From NCBI GenBank assembly GCA_036625225.1, contig JAZKUF010000004.1, forward strand, positions 248,001 through 312,000: a DNA stretch of 64,000 nt, written 5' to 3'. The stretch's first letter is position 1; each line of letters begins with the position of its first letter. The notes beneath the pieces are model-generated. The model saw nothing but the letters and a program-made list of their open reading frames with translations. It did not search any database and had not been told where the DNA came from. This DNA is from Accumulibacter jenkinsii (lineage in GTDB: Bacteria; Pseudomonadota; Gammaproteobacteria; Burkholderiales; Rhodocyclaceae). A program made the translations under genes and the position numbers. Shown piece after piece: positions 12,787-21,450 of the stretch.

Positions 12787-13176
12787 CCGTGCTCTCCTTG
12801 TTTACCATGGTCAAGAAAAAAGGACACGCCAGGCGCAGCGGCCGTCCCCCTGATGCAAGTATCTTTGGCTCTCGGCATGCCGTCAAATGCGGCATCATCA
12901 GGCGCGCCGCGAATTCCTTGGCGGTGCCGGTCTCCGAGCAGAACGACGCTGGCGGGCTTCGGCGCGACGCGCAGGAGAAGTTCGCGCCAATGAAAGAGTC
13001 TTTCCTCCCGAAAGCCTTTCCGATCGTCCGCCTGCAGGCGGCGACGTGCGCTAAAATTCCTCCCGCTAACGGAGGTTTCGAGGATCATGCACAACGACGA
13101 ACAAACGCATCGCTACCGCATCGGCGTCTCCAGGTGAAGAAAAAAGCCTCCTTCATGCGGCCCTGAGGCGATGACG
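12787..13176. other. divergent intergenic region with a stop-interrupted mini-ORF
   Basis: These 390 bases separate two divergent genes and should carry both promoters. The only notable coding signal is a 16-codon frame at 13087-13137 (MHNDEQTHRYRIGVSR) behind a good GGAGG site. Its stop is in the same frame as the following gene at 13177. It could be a short leader or the remnant of a longer N-terminus. No terminator or RNA gene was recognised. Confidence 0.35.
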
Positions 13177-13596
13177 ATGAAGAAGCGATACTGGGCGATC
13201 CTCGTCGTGCTTTTTCTGATCGGGCTCGACTGGAGCATCCGCGCCCCGGATTCCCGCTCACGTGGCCTGACCGCGACGATCGAGGCCCAGGCCAGCGCCC
13301 CCCTGAAAGACTATCCCTATGCCTTTCGGGTGATGAAGGTCGAGGGCGAGACGGCCGTCATGAGCACGCCGCGCAACGTCGAGGTGCCCGCGTTCAAGGC
13401 GCTGGGCGTGCTCTATCCGCAGATCGACACGCGCAATCCGAACGATCCGGCCTTCATTGCCGCCGAGCAGTTGCTCGGTCGGGTGCAGGCCGAAGCGCGG
13501 GCGATCGTCCTCGCCCAGCCGGGAATCAAGGCGGTGCGCTGGGAACTCGATCGCGACTGGCTGGCTGCGCACGGGATCGAAGTGCCCCGCCGGTAA
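13177..13596 (+). CDS. small membrane-anchored hypothetical protein
   Basis: A 139-residue protein beginning MKKRYWAILVVLFLIGLDWSI, so either an uncleaved signal anchor or a signal peptide. The rest is soluble and periplasmic. The family was not recognised. Two in-frame ATGs (13171, 13177) compete; GAGG at 13165-13168 is eight bases from the second and only two from the first, which favours 13177. It stands alone, followed by a repeat-containing spacer. Confidence 0.6.
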   Translation: MKKRYWAILVVLFLIGLDWSIRAPDSRSRGLTATIEAQASAPLKDYPYAFRVMKVEGETAVMSTPRNVEVPAFKALGVLYPQIDTRNPNDPAFIAAEQLLGRVQAEARAIVLAQPGIKAVRWELDRDWLAAHGIEVPRR

Positions 13597-13677
13597 TCTG
13601 CGGCGACAGTCCTCGCGACCTCGGTGAGCGATCGCCGGGTCGGCCAGGAGTGAGTTCCGTTAAAAGAATTGCCGTTC

Positions 13678-13771
13678 GCGGTGAGCCCTTCGATTTGGCT
13701 CAGGACAGGCTTGTCGAACCGCATTTCTCAGGGTTGACCGGCCTTCGACAGGCTCAGGCCGAACGCTCCGG
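13678..13771. repeat. dispersed short palindromic repeat (CTTCGACAGGCTCAG type)
   Basis: The spacer between 13596 and 13933 holds two degenerate units: CCCTTCGATTTGGCTCAGG with GACAGGCTTGTCGAACC (13686-13722) and CCTTCGACAGGCTCAGGCC with GAACG (13741-13766). Such CTTCGACA(A/G)GCTCAGG elements are common intergenic repeats in many proteobacterial genomes and can fold because their two halves are partly complementary. Nothing else was recognised in this 336-base spacer apart from the ribosome binding site of the ATPase. Confidence 0.6.
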
Positions 13772-13932
13772 TGGTAACCGTTTTGATGAAACGCACGACC
13801 AGAATGACCGGGGAGCGTCGGCCGACCGCTGCCGGCGCTGGCGATCCGGCCCAAGGCAGACATGTCGCCGGCCATGATGACTGCTTGGCAACCGACGACC
13901 CGCGGATTGCTGTGCTTTCTCCAGGAGACCAG

Positions 13933-16614
13933 ATGAGCGTCCTCCCCGAACAGACGACTGCCTGGCATTACCTTCCGGCTGACGAAGCGGCGGCGCGTCT
14001 TCAGGCCAGCTGCGAGAACGGCCTCGACATCGATGAAGTCGCCCGCCGGCGCGCGCAACACGGCGACAACCGGATCACCCCGAGACCGGGCAAGGGACCG
14101 CTGTTGCGTTTTGCCCTGCAGTTCGTGCAGCCGCTGGTGCTGGTGCTGCTGCTGGCCGGCTCGGTGACGGCGATCCTCGGCGAGTGGGTCGATTCCGGGG
14201 TGATTTTCGGCGTCACGCTGATCAATGCGCTGATCGGTTTCATCCAGGAAGGTCGCGCCGAGAGTGCGCTCGCCGCTCTCGCCCGTTCGGTCACCAGCGA
14301 GGTGAACGTCCTGCGTGGCGGCTGCAAGCAGCGCCTGTCGTCGACCGAGCTGGTTCCCGGCGACGTCGTCCTGCTCGCCGCAGGGGACAAGGTGCCGGCC
14401 GACCTGCGACTGTTTCGCGCCAGGGATCTGCAGGCGATCGAGGCGGCGCTGACCGGCGAGTCGACAGCGGTCGCCAAGCACGACGACGCCCTGCCCGCAG
14501 ACACCCTGCTCGCCGAGCGCTGCAACATGGCTTATGCCGGCACCGTGATGATCAGCGGCCAGGGCGCCGGCATCGTCGTTGCGACCGGCGACCACACCGA
14601 GACCGGCCGCATTTCGCAACTGATCGCCGGGACGCCCGATCTGACGACGCCGCTGACGCGCAAGATGGCGGTGTTCAGCAACTGCTTGCTGATCGCCATC
14701 GGTCTGCTGGCCGCCCTCACCTTTGCCGTCGGCATGTGGCGGGGCGAATCGGCTTTTGCCATGTTCATGGCGGCGGTCGCGCTCGCCGTCGGCGCCATCC
14801 CCGAGGGTCTGCCGGCAGCGATGACGATCACCCTGGCGATCGGCGTCTCGCGGATGGCCAGGCGGCGGGCGATCATCCGCAAGCTGCCGGCGGTCGAAAC
14901 GCTGGGCAGCACGACCGTCATCTGTTCGGACAAGACCGGCACCCTGACCGAGAATCAGATGACCGTTCGTGAGTTGTTCGCCGGCGGCGTTCGCACGCCG
15001 GTCACCGGCAGCGGTTACGCGCCCAACGGCAAGGTCGGCGACGGCGGCAACCTCAGCGGCGCCCTGCGCGAATGCCTGCTGGCCGGCGTGCTGTGCAACG
15101 ACGCCGGTCTCGGCAGGAACAACCGCCACTGGGAGGTGATCGGCGACCCCACCGAGGGCGCGCTGCTGGTCGTCGCGCGCAAGGCCGGACTCGACGAGCA
15201 CACCCTGCAGCAGCTCTTTCCGCGCCTCGATGAAATCCCCTTCGATTCGGCGCGCCAGTACATGGCGACCCTGCACGAGATCGAGGGGGTACGCCTGGCC
15301 TATTTCAAGGGGGCGCTCGAACAGCTGCTGCCCCGCTCGCGCGACATGCTCGACGACCAGGGCCGTAGCGTTGCGCTGCGTCCGGAAGAGATCGAGCGCA
15401 GCGCCCGCAGCATGGCCGCCGAAGGCCTGCGCGTGCTCGCCGTCGCGCGTCTTGCGGCGGGCGCGGCAGATACGCTCGATGCCGGCATGGTCGACGCCGG
15501 GCTGCAGTTCGTCGGTCTCGTCGGCATGGTCGATCCACCCCGCCCGAAAGCGGTCGCCGCAGTCAAGACCTGCCATACCGCCGGCATCGCGGTCAAGATG
15601 ATCACCGGCGACCATGCGATCACGGCGCTGTCGATCGCCAGCCAGGTCGGGATTGCCCGGCCGGAGGAGACGGCCCTGACCGGCCGCGAGCTCGCGCAGC
15701 TCGACGAGCCGGGCTTGCGCGACGTCGTGCGGACGGTGAACGTCTTCGCGCGCGTCGAACCGGCGCAGAAGCTGCGGCTGGTGCGCGCCCTGCAGGCCAA
15801 CGGCGAGGTCGTGGCGATGACCGGTGATGGCGTGAACGACGCGCCGGCGCTCAAGCAGGCCGACATCGGCATCGCCATGGGGCTGGCCGGCACCGAGGTC
15901 GCCAAGGACGCCGCCGACATGGTGCTCACCGATGACGACTTTGCCGCCATCGAGGCCGCGGTCGAGGAAGGACGAGGCGTCTACGACAATCTGGTGAAGT
16001 TCATCACCTGGACCTTGCCGACCAACTTCGGCGAGGGGCTGGTGATCGTCGCGGCGATCGTTGCCGGGGCAACGCTGCCGATCACGCCGCTGCAGATCCT
16101 CTGGATCAACATGACGACGGCCGTCTTTCTCGGTCTGATGCTGGCTTTCGAGCCGATCGAGTCGCACATCATGCGACGCGCGCCACGCCTCCCGGGAACG
16201 GCGATCCTCGACGCCGCGCTGGTCTGGCGGATCGTCCTGGTCAGCGTGCTGCTGCTCGCCGGCGCTTTCGGGCTCTTCCTGCGCGAACTGGCGCAGGGCA
16301 GCTCGCTCGCCGAAGCGCGCACCGTCGCAGTCAATGTCTTCGTCGTGGTGCAGGCGATGTACCTCTTCAACTGCCGCTCGCTGACCCTCTCGGCGCTGCG
16401 TGTCGGCCTCTTCTCCAATCCGGCGATCTGGTATGGGGTTCTCGTCATGGCCCTGCTGCAACTCCTGTTGACGTACGTGCCACTGATGAACCGCCTCTTC
16501 GCGACGGCGCCGATCGGCCTGTCGGAATGGCTGGAGATCTTCGCCGTCGGCGTCATCGCTTACCTCGTCGTCGGCCTCGAAAAGCGGCTGCGGCGGAAGA
16601 CCGCCAAACGCTGA
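13933..16614 (+). CDS. P-type cation-transporting ATPase (type II, Ca2+-ATPase-like)
   Basis: An 893-residue inner-membrane ion pump. An N-terminal cation-ATPase domain covers residues 10-75. The actuator has TGES (174-177), M4 has PEGLP (290-294), and the phosphorylation site is DKTGT (D333). The nucleotide domain has FDSARQYM, and the P-domain hinge TGDGVNDAPA spans 630-639. The C-terminal half has six further membrane helices. M5 keeps an acidic site (TNFGEG, E701) and M6 has an Asn (WINMTTA, N726). The aspartate that normally completes the second calcium site in M6 is not evident. The ion is probably Ca2+ but could be another cation. The start is set by AGGAG at 13923-13927; earlier in-frame ATGs run through the repeat. 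Confidence 0.92.
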   Translation: MSVLPEQTTAWHYLPADEAAARLQASCENGLDIDEVARRRAQHGDNRITPRPGKGPLLRFALQFVQPLVLVLLLAGSVTAILGEWVDSGVIFGVTLINALIGFIQEGRAESALAALARSVTSEVNVLRGGCKQRLSSTELVPGDVVLLAAGDKVPADLRLFRARDLQAIEAALTGESTAVAKHDDALPADTLLAERCNMAYAGTVMISGQGAGIVVATGDHTETGRISQLIAGTPDLTTPLTRKMAVFSNCLLIAIGLLAALTFAVGMWRGESAFAMFMAAVALAVGAIPEGLPAAMTITLAIGVSRMARRRAIIRKLPAVETLGSTTVICSDKTGTLTENQMTVRELFAGGVRTPVTGSGYAPNGKVGDGGNLSGALRECLLAGVLCNDAGLGRNNRHWEVIGDPTEGALLVVARKAGLDEHTLQQLFPRLDEIPFDSARQYMATLHEIEGVRLAYFKGALEQLLPRSRDMLDDQGRSVALRPEEIERSARSMAAEGLRVLAVARLAAGAADTLDAGMVDAGLQFVGLVGMVDPPRPKAVAAVKTCHTAGIAVKMITGDHAITALSIASQVGIARPEETALTGRELAQLDEPGLRDVVRTVNVFARVEPAQKLRLVRALQANGEVVAMTGDGVNDAPALKQADIGIAMGLAGTEVAKDAADMVLTDDDFAAIEAAVEEGRGVYDNLVKFITWTLPTNFGEGLVIVAAIVAGATLPITPLQILWINMTTAVFLGLMLAFEPIESHIMRRAPRLPGTAILDAALVWRIVLVSVLLLAGAFGLFLRELAQGSSLAEARTVAVNVFVVVQAMYLFNCRSLTLSALRVGLFSNPAIWYGVLVMALLQLLLTYVPLMNRLFATAPIGLSEWLEIFAVGVIAYLVVGLEKRLRRKTAKR

Positions 16615-16653
16615 CGGCGACGGCAACCGCCCGTCAGCCTGCCTGGCCGCCGC

Positions 16654-17091
16654 TCAGGCCGCCAGCTTGCGGCGCAGGAAGCGCATCAGCCAGCCGATTA
16701 CCGGCAGCTTGGCGTAGAGTTCCTCGGCGGCGTCCCAGTAGTCGCGATGGCGGACGACCTTGCCGTCGGCATTGAACTGCAGGTGCGAGGCGCCGCGGAT
16801 CACCTGCGTCCCGGCCTTCGCCCACCCGCCTTCGAGCCGGTAGCGCAGTTCCCAGACGAGCAGCGCACCGTGCTCGTCGACGACGCGCTCGAGGACGACG
16901 AAGCGCGGCTCGACGAGCTGCGTGAACATGTGCGCGAAGATGTGCCGGATCGGCTGCAGACCGCAGACCTCGTTGAAGGGATCCTTGAAACAGGCGTCGG
17001 CGGCGTAGTAATCGGCAAAGCGATCGATGCTCGCCGGGCTGAGTTGCTCGAAAAAGGCGATCAGCGCGTCAACCGCCAGGGAATTGTTCAT
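16654..17091 (-). CDS. NTF2-like (SnoaL-type) protein, last gene of the coupled operon
   Basis: A 145-residue cytoplasmic protein with the alpha+beta cone of the nuclear transport factor 2 superfamily (VDALIAFFEQL, DPFNEVCG, HRDYWDAAEELY). Members bind or isomerise small hydrophobic molecules or serve as accessory domains. The ATG at 17091 has GAGGAAA upstream; longer in-frame openings run antisense through SDR coding sequence and were rejected. It lies 10 bases after the SDR stop and closes the nine-gene transcription unit. The C-terminus ends in a basic stretch (RFLRRKLAA). A role in processing a modified lipid is a guess from context. Confidence 0.8.
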   Translation of the reverse strand: MNNSLAVDALIAFFEQLSPASIDRFADYYAADACFKDPFNEVCGLQPIRHIFAHMFTQLVEPRFVVLERVVDEHGALLVWELRYRLEGGWAKAGTQVIRGASHLQFNADGKVVRHRDYWDAAEELYAKLPVIGWLMRFLRRKLAA

Positions 17092-17101
17092 CGGGGTTTC
17101 C

Positions 17102-17872
17102 TCACTCGCCGGCCAAACGGCGCAGCAAGGGAAAATAGATCCGGTACGGCAGATGGGCAAGCAGTTTGAGCACGCACGTGAAGCGCTTCGGGTAATGGAT
17201 TTCGAAAGCGCTGCCGGCAAAACCGGCGAGGGTTGCCTTCGCCGCCTGTTCGGGAGTGAGCAGCGCCGGCATCGCGAAATCGTTGCCGGCAGTGAGGGGG
17301 GTCGCGACGAAACCGGGATTGATGACCCGCACGCCGATTCCTCGCGGCTGCAGGTCGAGGAACAAGGCTTCGGCAAAGTTGATCAGGGCGGCCTTGGTCG
17401 GGCCGTAGATCAACGACTTCGGCAGCCCGCGATAACCGGCGACGCTGGCCATGAAACCGATCTGGCCATTACCCTGGCGTAACAGCTGCGGCACGACCAA
17501 GGCGGCGAAAGCCACTGCGCCGCCGAAGTTCACGTCGATCAGGTGATGCGCTTTTCCCACGTCGAGTTCCCAGGCGCGCATCGGCAGGTAATCGCCGGCC
17601 ACGTAGAGCGCCACATCGACCCCGCCCCAGGTGTTTAACAAGGTCTCCCAGGCCGCTAGCAGGCTGGCTTCGTCAGTCACATCGCAGGGCAGCAGCAGCG
17701 CCTGCGCGGCCGTGCTGGCGACTTCGGCGAGACGAGCCTGATGGCGCGCCGAGAGCGCGACGCGGGCGCCGCGCGCGAGCAGCAGGCGGCCGAGCGCGGC
17801 GCCGATGCCGCTCGATGCGCCGAGCAGCCAGACGCGTTTGCCCGACCAGTCGTCGATGCGGGGGTTGTTCAT
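17102..17872 (-). CDS. short-chain dehydrogenase/reductase
   Basis: A 256-residue classical SDR. The NAD(P)-binding glycine motif GASSGIG is at residues 18-24, the conserved Asn is N115, and the catalytic Ser143, Tyr156 and Lys160 are all present (MASVAG ... YGPTK). The basic residues after the second strand (SARHQARL) favour NADPH. The start overlaps the stop of the DUF3833 gene (ATGA), showing coupled translation. In operons of this kind the enzyme is expected to act on a lipid or a small carbonyl compound; the substrate is unknown. Confidence 0.92.
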   Translation of the reverse strand: MNNPRIDDWSGKRVWLLGASSGIGAALGRLLLARGARVALSARHQARLAEVASTAAQALLLPCDVTDEASLLAAWETLLNTWGGVDVALYVAGDYLPMRAWELDVGKAHHLIDVNFGGAVAFAALVVPQLLRQGNGQIGFMASVAGYRGLPKSLIYGPTKAALINFAEALFLDLQPRGIGVRVINPGFVATPLTAGNDFAMPALLTPEQAAKATLAGFAGSAFEIHYPKRFTCVLKLLAHLPYRIYFPLLRRLAGE

Positions 17873-18411
17873 CGCCGGCGGAAGCTCAGCGTCAGATCGC
17901 CGAGATGGAAACCGAACTTCTTCATTGACGAGCGGTTGAGCATCACCTGCTCGTCAATGAGGAACATCCAGTCGTCGAGTTCGACGTTCCACACCCGGCC
18001 TTCGACCGGCAAGGCAAGGACGTAGCGCCAACGCAGCGCGTTGCCCGCCGCCTCGCCGATCGCCTCACCGACGACATCGTCGGCGCGGCCGACGTAACGC
18101 GAAGCGTCGACGCGGGTGATGGTCCACAGACGGCGCGAGGTGGTGCCGTCCGACCACGAGAAGTGCTCGTCGAGGGTGCCGACATCGACCCCGTCGCGCT
18201 TTTCCCAATGGGCCTCGATGACCACGTAAAAGTGCTTGATCACCGCTCCGGAACGGTCCTGGAACATCCCCCAGCCGTCGATCGTGCCGTTGAAATAACG
18301 CGCCAGATCGAGCACCGGCTGGGCGGCGCGGTAGCGTTCGACCGGCACGCCGCCGCAACCGCCGAGACCGAGGATGCCAAAGGCGAAACAGGCGAGCCAC
18401 AGGGTTTTCAT
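17869..18411 (-). CDS. DUF3833 lipoprotein
   Basis: A 180-residue protein starting at the ATG at 18411 with a lipoprotein signal (LGLGGCGG). It is predicted to be a lipid-anchored periplasmic or outer-membrane-facing protein. The body is rich in tryptophan and beta-type segments (FNGTIDGWGMFQDRSG, RRLWTITRVD, WNVELDDWMFLIDEQV) typical of the DUF3833 family, which resembles lipocalin-like carriers. It overlaps the upstream MFS gene (TGATG) and the downstream SDR gene (ATGA). Function unknown; a lipid-handling role fits the neighbours. Confidence 0.85.
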   Translation of the reverse strand: MKTLWLACFAFGILGLGGCGGVPVERYRAAQPVLDLARYFNGTIDGWGMFQDRSGAVIKHFYVVIEAHWEKRDGVDVGTLDEHFSWSDGTTSRRLWTITRVDASRYVGRADDVVGEAIGEAAGNALRWRYVLALPVEGRVWNVELDDWMFLIDEQVMLNRSSMKKFGFHLGDLTLSFRRR

Positions 18412-19694
18412 CAGCACACCTCCAGAGTTTTCCGCCAGCGCCAGGCGAGCGCAGCGGCCAGCGTCTTGAACAGGAGCGGCAACAGACCATAGACGGCAGC
18501 GAGCCCCTGCGTTGCCGTTTCGTCCCCCGGCCGGTAACCGACCAGATCGAGCAGCGGCAGGGAGAGGCCCGCGGCGAGCGCGAGGTTGAGCTTGGCGACC
18601 AGATTCCACCAGCCAAAGTAGGCCCCGGCCTGCGCCGGCCGAGCGCTCTCCTGGCCACCCGCAGCGGGCGATTCGGCGAGATCTGCGAGCAGCGCCGCCG
18701 GCAGCGTCAGGTCGGCGCCCAGCGCGGCGCCGGAGAGCAGGCAGACGACGGCAAAGGGCCAGACGTCGCCGGCGCCGAGACCCCAGGCCCAGGCGAAGGA
18801 GAGGACCGCGACGAACATCGACGCGACCCAGGTCGGAACGCGACCGAAACGCCGGGCGAGCGCGACCCACAGCGGCAGGAAAGCAACGCCGCTGACGAAG
18901 TAAAGGGCGAGAAAAGCGCCGCTCCAGGCTTCGGCGTGCAGCACATCGGTGACAAAGAAAAGGAACAGTGTCGCCGGCAGTGCGGCGGCGACGCCATTGA
19001 CCACGAAGACCACGAGCAGGCGCCGAAAACGACCATCGTCGAGCACCCCACGCAGGTCGGCGAAAACCTTGCCGGTCGCCCGCGGCCGCGCCACCGACGG
19101 CGGCGTGCCGAGGAAGGTCCAGCTGGCGAACAGCAGCAGCAACAGGGGGAAAATCTGCGCCAGCGTCGAGAGACCCTCTGCGAGATCGTTGGCGATCAGT
19201 CCCGGCAGCGCCGCCGCGAGGATCACGCCGAGCAGACCGAAACCCTCGCGGCTGGCAGTCAGGCGGGTACGCTCGCCGGCATCGCGGCCCAGTTCGGCAC
19301 CCCACGCCTGATAGGCAATGGTCGCCAGCGAGAAACCGAAATAGGTGCCGAGCAGCGAAGCGAGCAGCCACAGCGGCGGCGCCCCCGGCGGCGGATGCAG
19401 CAGGGCCAGCATGCCGATCGCGAGGCAAGGCAGGGCGATGACGATCAGGCGCCGGCGACTCGTCGTCCGGTCGCTCCAACTGCCGAGCAAGGGGTCGATG
19501 CCGGCGTCGAGCAGGCGCGCCGCGAGCAGCAGCGCACCCAGCAGACTCAGGCTCATGCCGCCGATTTCGGCGTAGAGACGCGGCACATGGACATAAACCG
19601 GCAGCGCCGCCATCGCCAGGGGCAGGCCAAAAGCGCCGTAGGCGAGCCATTGCCGGCGCGGCAGGGGCAGAGCCGGGAGGGCGGACACGCTCAT
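18411..19694 (-). CDS. MFS transporter (MFS_2 / sugar-cation symporter-like)
   Basis: A 427-residue protein with 12 predicted membrane helices. The loop between helices 2 and 3 carries LLGSWSDRTTSRRRL, the signature of the GPH/MFS_2 branch that also includes lipid and lysolipid transporters. The second half repeats the pattern (PLWVALARRFGRVPTW). Both ends overlap neighbouring genes: the start shares ATGA with the chalcone-isomerase-like gene and the stop shares TGATG with DUF3833. The cargo cannot be told from sequence; given the operon, a lipid or fatty-acid-like compound is plausible. Confidence 0.88.
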   Translation of the reverse strand: MSVSALPALPLPRRQWLAYGAFGLPLAMAALPVYVHVPRLYAEIGGMSLSLLGALLLAARLLDAGIDPLLGSWSDRTTSRRRLIVIALPCLAIGMLALLHPPPGAPPLWLLASLLGTYFGFSLATIAYQAWGAELGRDAGERTRLTASREGFGLLGVILAAALPGLIANDLAEGLSTLAQIFPLLLLLFASWTFLGTPPSVARPRATGKVFADLRGVLDDGRFRRLLVVFVVNGVAAALPATLFLFFVTDVLHAEAWSGAFLALYFVSGVAFLPLWVALARRFGRVPTWVASMFVAVLSFAWAWGLGAGDVWPFAVVCLLSGAALGADLTLPAALLADLAESPAAGGQESARPAQAGAYFGWWNLVAKLNLALAAGLSLPLLDLVGYRPGDETATQGLAAVYGLLPLLFKTLAAALAWRWRKTLEVC

Positions 19695-20224
19695 CCTGCC
19701 GGGCGCTTGAGCAGCGCCGCGCGCAAGCTCGGGCTGCGGCTGCGCGGGTCGAGCCAGATGGCGAAGAAGAGGCGCGCAAACTGCGCATCGCGCACCTCGC
19801 CGGTCGGGCGACCCTGATGGAAAAAGACCGCACGCTGCTCGGGATAGTGCACGCCGACGATGCTGTCGCCCTCCCTGACATCGGGAAAGACGCGCCGCAG
19901 CTCGGGTTCCCAGCGCTGCAGCTGTTGCTCGCTCGCACCCAGGCGGCGCATTTCGTCGACACTGCTCTGCACCAGCCGCTCGCGCGGGATGTCGCGTCGG
20001 TAATCGAGCTGCAGGGCGGAAGGCGCCGAGAGCACTTTTTGCGGCAGTTCCGGCGTCGGCTCACCGATCACCCACAGCGTCGCGCGGTAGAGCGGGAAAC
20101 CGAGCCAGCTCATTTCGCCGCTGCCCCACTGCTGCCAGCCGGCGTCGTTCTGGCGAACCGCGTCAGGCAGGGCCTGGACGAGACCGCTGACCGCGAAGAA
20201 TAGCAGTGCGCAGAGCGTTTTCAT
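19691..20224 (-). CDS. chalcone-isomerase-like exported protein
   Basis: A 177-residue protein with a signal peptide (MKTLCALLFFAVSGLVQA). The rest follows the bacterial chalcone isomerase-like family: an early W-x-G-x-GEMSWLGFPLYRATLWV strand, the central basic helix region (RRDIPRERLVQSSVDEM) and FFAIWLDP near the end. True chalcone isomerases cyclise flavonoid precursors, while fatty-acid-binding relatives bind acyl chains; the bacterial members are mostly uncharacterised. The gene overlaps the CFA-like and MFS genes by ATGA at both ends. A periplasmic lipid-binding role is inference. Confidence 0.8.
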   Translation of the reverse strand: MKTLCALLFFAVSGLVQALPDAVRQNDAGWQQWGSGEMSWLGFPLYRATLWVIGEPTPELPQKVLSAPSALQLDYRRDIPRERLVQSSVDEMRRLGASEQQLQRWEPELRRVFPDVREGDSIVGVHYPEQRAVFFHQGRPTGEVRDAQFARLFFAIWLDPRSRSPSLRAALLKRPAG

Positions 20225-21450
20225 TGCGCATGCGCCAGTTCGAACTGCATGACGTCGGTGCAGCCGCTGTTGAAGCCCGCCTGGCAATACGCGAGATAGA
20301 AGCGCCAGAGGCGGTGAAAGTGTTCGTCGAAGCCGAGCGCCGCGATCTGCGGCCAGTGCTGCTCGAAGTTTGCCGACCATTCGGCGAGCGTTCGCGCATA
20401 GTCCCTGCCGAAAGCGAAAGTGTCGCGCACCTGCAGACCGGCCCGCGTCGCGCGTTCACCGAAGACCGACGGGCTCGGCAGCATGCCGCCGGGAAAGATG
20501 TGCTGCTGGATGAAATCGGTGCCGCGCCGGTAACGCGCGAAAAGCTCGTCGCGAATGGTGATGCTCTGGATGACGGCGCGACCGGTCGGCGCCAGCAGGC
20601 GAGCGACATGCGCGAAGTAGGTCGGCCACCAGCGTTCGCCGACCGCTTCGAACATCTCGATCGAAACGATGTGGTCGAAAGGCTCGCCGGCGAGATCGCG
20701 ATAGTCGAGCAGTTCGATCGCCACCTGTTTGCCGACGCCGGCGAGCTGCATGCGCTGGCGGGCGTACTGCAGTTGCGCCGGCGAGAGGGTCAGCCCGACC
20801 ACCTCGACGCCGGCTTCGCGCGCCGCCGTCTCGGCGAAAGCCCCCCAGCCACAGCCGATCTCGAGCACCCGTTGACCGCGACGTGCGCCGAGGCGCTGCA
20901 GAATGCGCCGGTACTTGGCGAGCTGCGCCGCGGCGAGCGACATCTCGCCAGCGTAGAGGGCGCTCGAATAGCTCATCGTCGGGTCGAGCCAGAGGCGGTA
21001 GAAGTCGTTGCCGAGGTCGTAGTGCGCCCTGATGTTGCGCCGCGAACCGCCGCGCGTGTTGGCGTTCAGCAGGTGGCGCAGACGCGCCGCCAGCAGGCCC
21101 CACCATTGCCCGTAGACGGCGCCGGAGATCGCCTGGCGATTGTTGGCGAGCAGGGTCAGCAGGGCAGTGAGGTCGGGACTGTGCCAGTCGCCGGCGATCC
21201 AGCTCTCGGCAAAACCGACATCGCCGCGCCCGATGACGCTGTCGAAGACCGACCAGGCACCGATTTCGAGCGTCGCCGCGCTCTCGCCAGGCTGCCCCAG
21301 CCGCTGCTGCGAACCGTCGGGCAGGCGAAGTTCCAGGCTGCCGTGGTCGATTCTTTCGAGCAGCGCGAGGACGACGCGGGCGCTGCGCGGCAGACGCCTC
21401 CCGGCAGTCCGCGCGGGCAGCAGGGCAAGGGTGTGATCGAGGCCATTCAT
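20221..21450 (-). CDS. cyclopropane-fatty-acid-synthase-like SAM methyltransferase
   Basis: A 409-residue member of the CFA synthase family, which methylates or methylenates double bonds of phospholipid acyl chains using S-adenosylmethionine. Visible motifs are HYDLGNDFY (143-151), the SAM site LEIGCGWGAF (196-205), and SIEMFEAVGERWW further on. An N-terminal domain of about 115 residues precedes the catalytic part, as in true CFA enzymes. The ATG at 21450 (GAGGAAA upstream) overlaps the DUF1365 stop and was preferred to the ATG at 21510. In related operons this enzyme has been linked to methylated or furan fatty acids rather than simple cyclopropanes; which product forms here is unknown. Confidence 0.92.
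   Translation of the reverse strand: MNGLDHTLALLPARTAGRRLPRSARVVLALLERIDHGSLELRLPDGSQQRLGQPGESAATLEIGAWSVFDSVIGRGDVGFAESWIAGDWHSPDLTALLTLLANNRQAISGAVYGQWWGLLAARLRHLLNANTRGGSRRNIRAHYDLGNDFYRLWLDPTMSYSSALYAGEMSLAAAQLAKYRRILQRLGARRGQRVLEIGCGWGAFAETAAREAGVEVVGLTLSPAQLQYARQRMQLAGVGKQVAIELLDYRDLAGEPFDHIVSIEMFEAVGERWWPTYFAHVARLLAPTGRAVIQSITIRDELFARYRRGTDFIQQHIFPGGMLPSPSVFGERATRAGLQVRDTFAFGRDYARTLAEWSANFEQHWPQIAALGFDEHFHRLWRFYLAYCQAGFNSGCTDVMQFELAHAQ

Noticed and set aside
13660..16626. 988-codon minus-strand open frame opposite the P-type ATPase
   Set aside because: Antisense shadow of the ATPase with a composition full of His, Gln, Arg and Asp and no domain pattern.
17869..20064. 731-codon minus-strand open frame across DUF3833 and MFS genes
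   Set aside because: It only becomes DUF3833 in its last 180 codons; before that it is an out-of-frame reading of the MFS gene.
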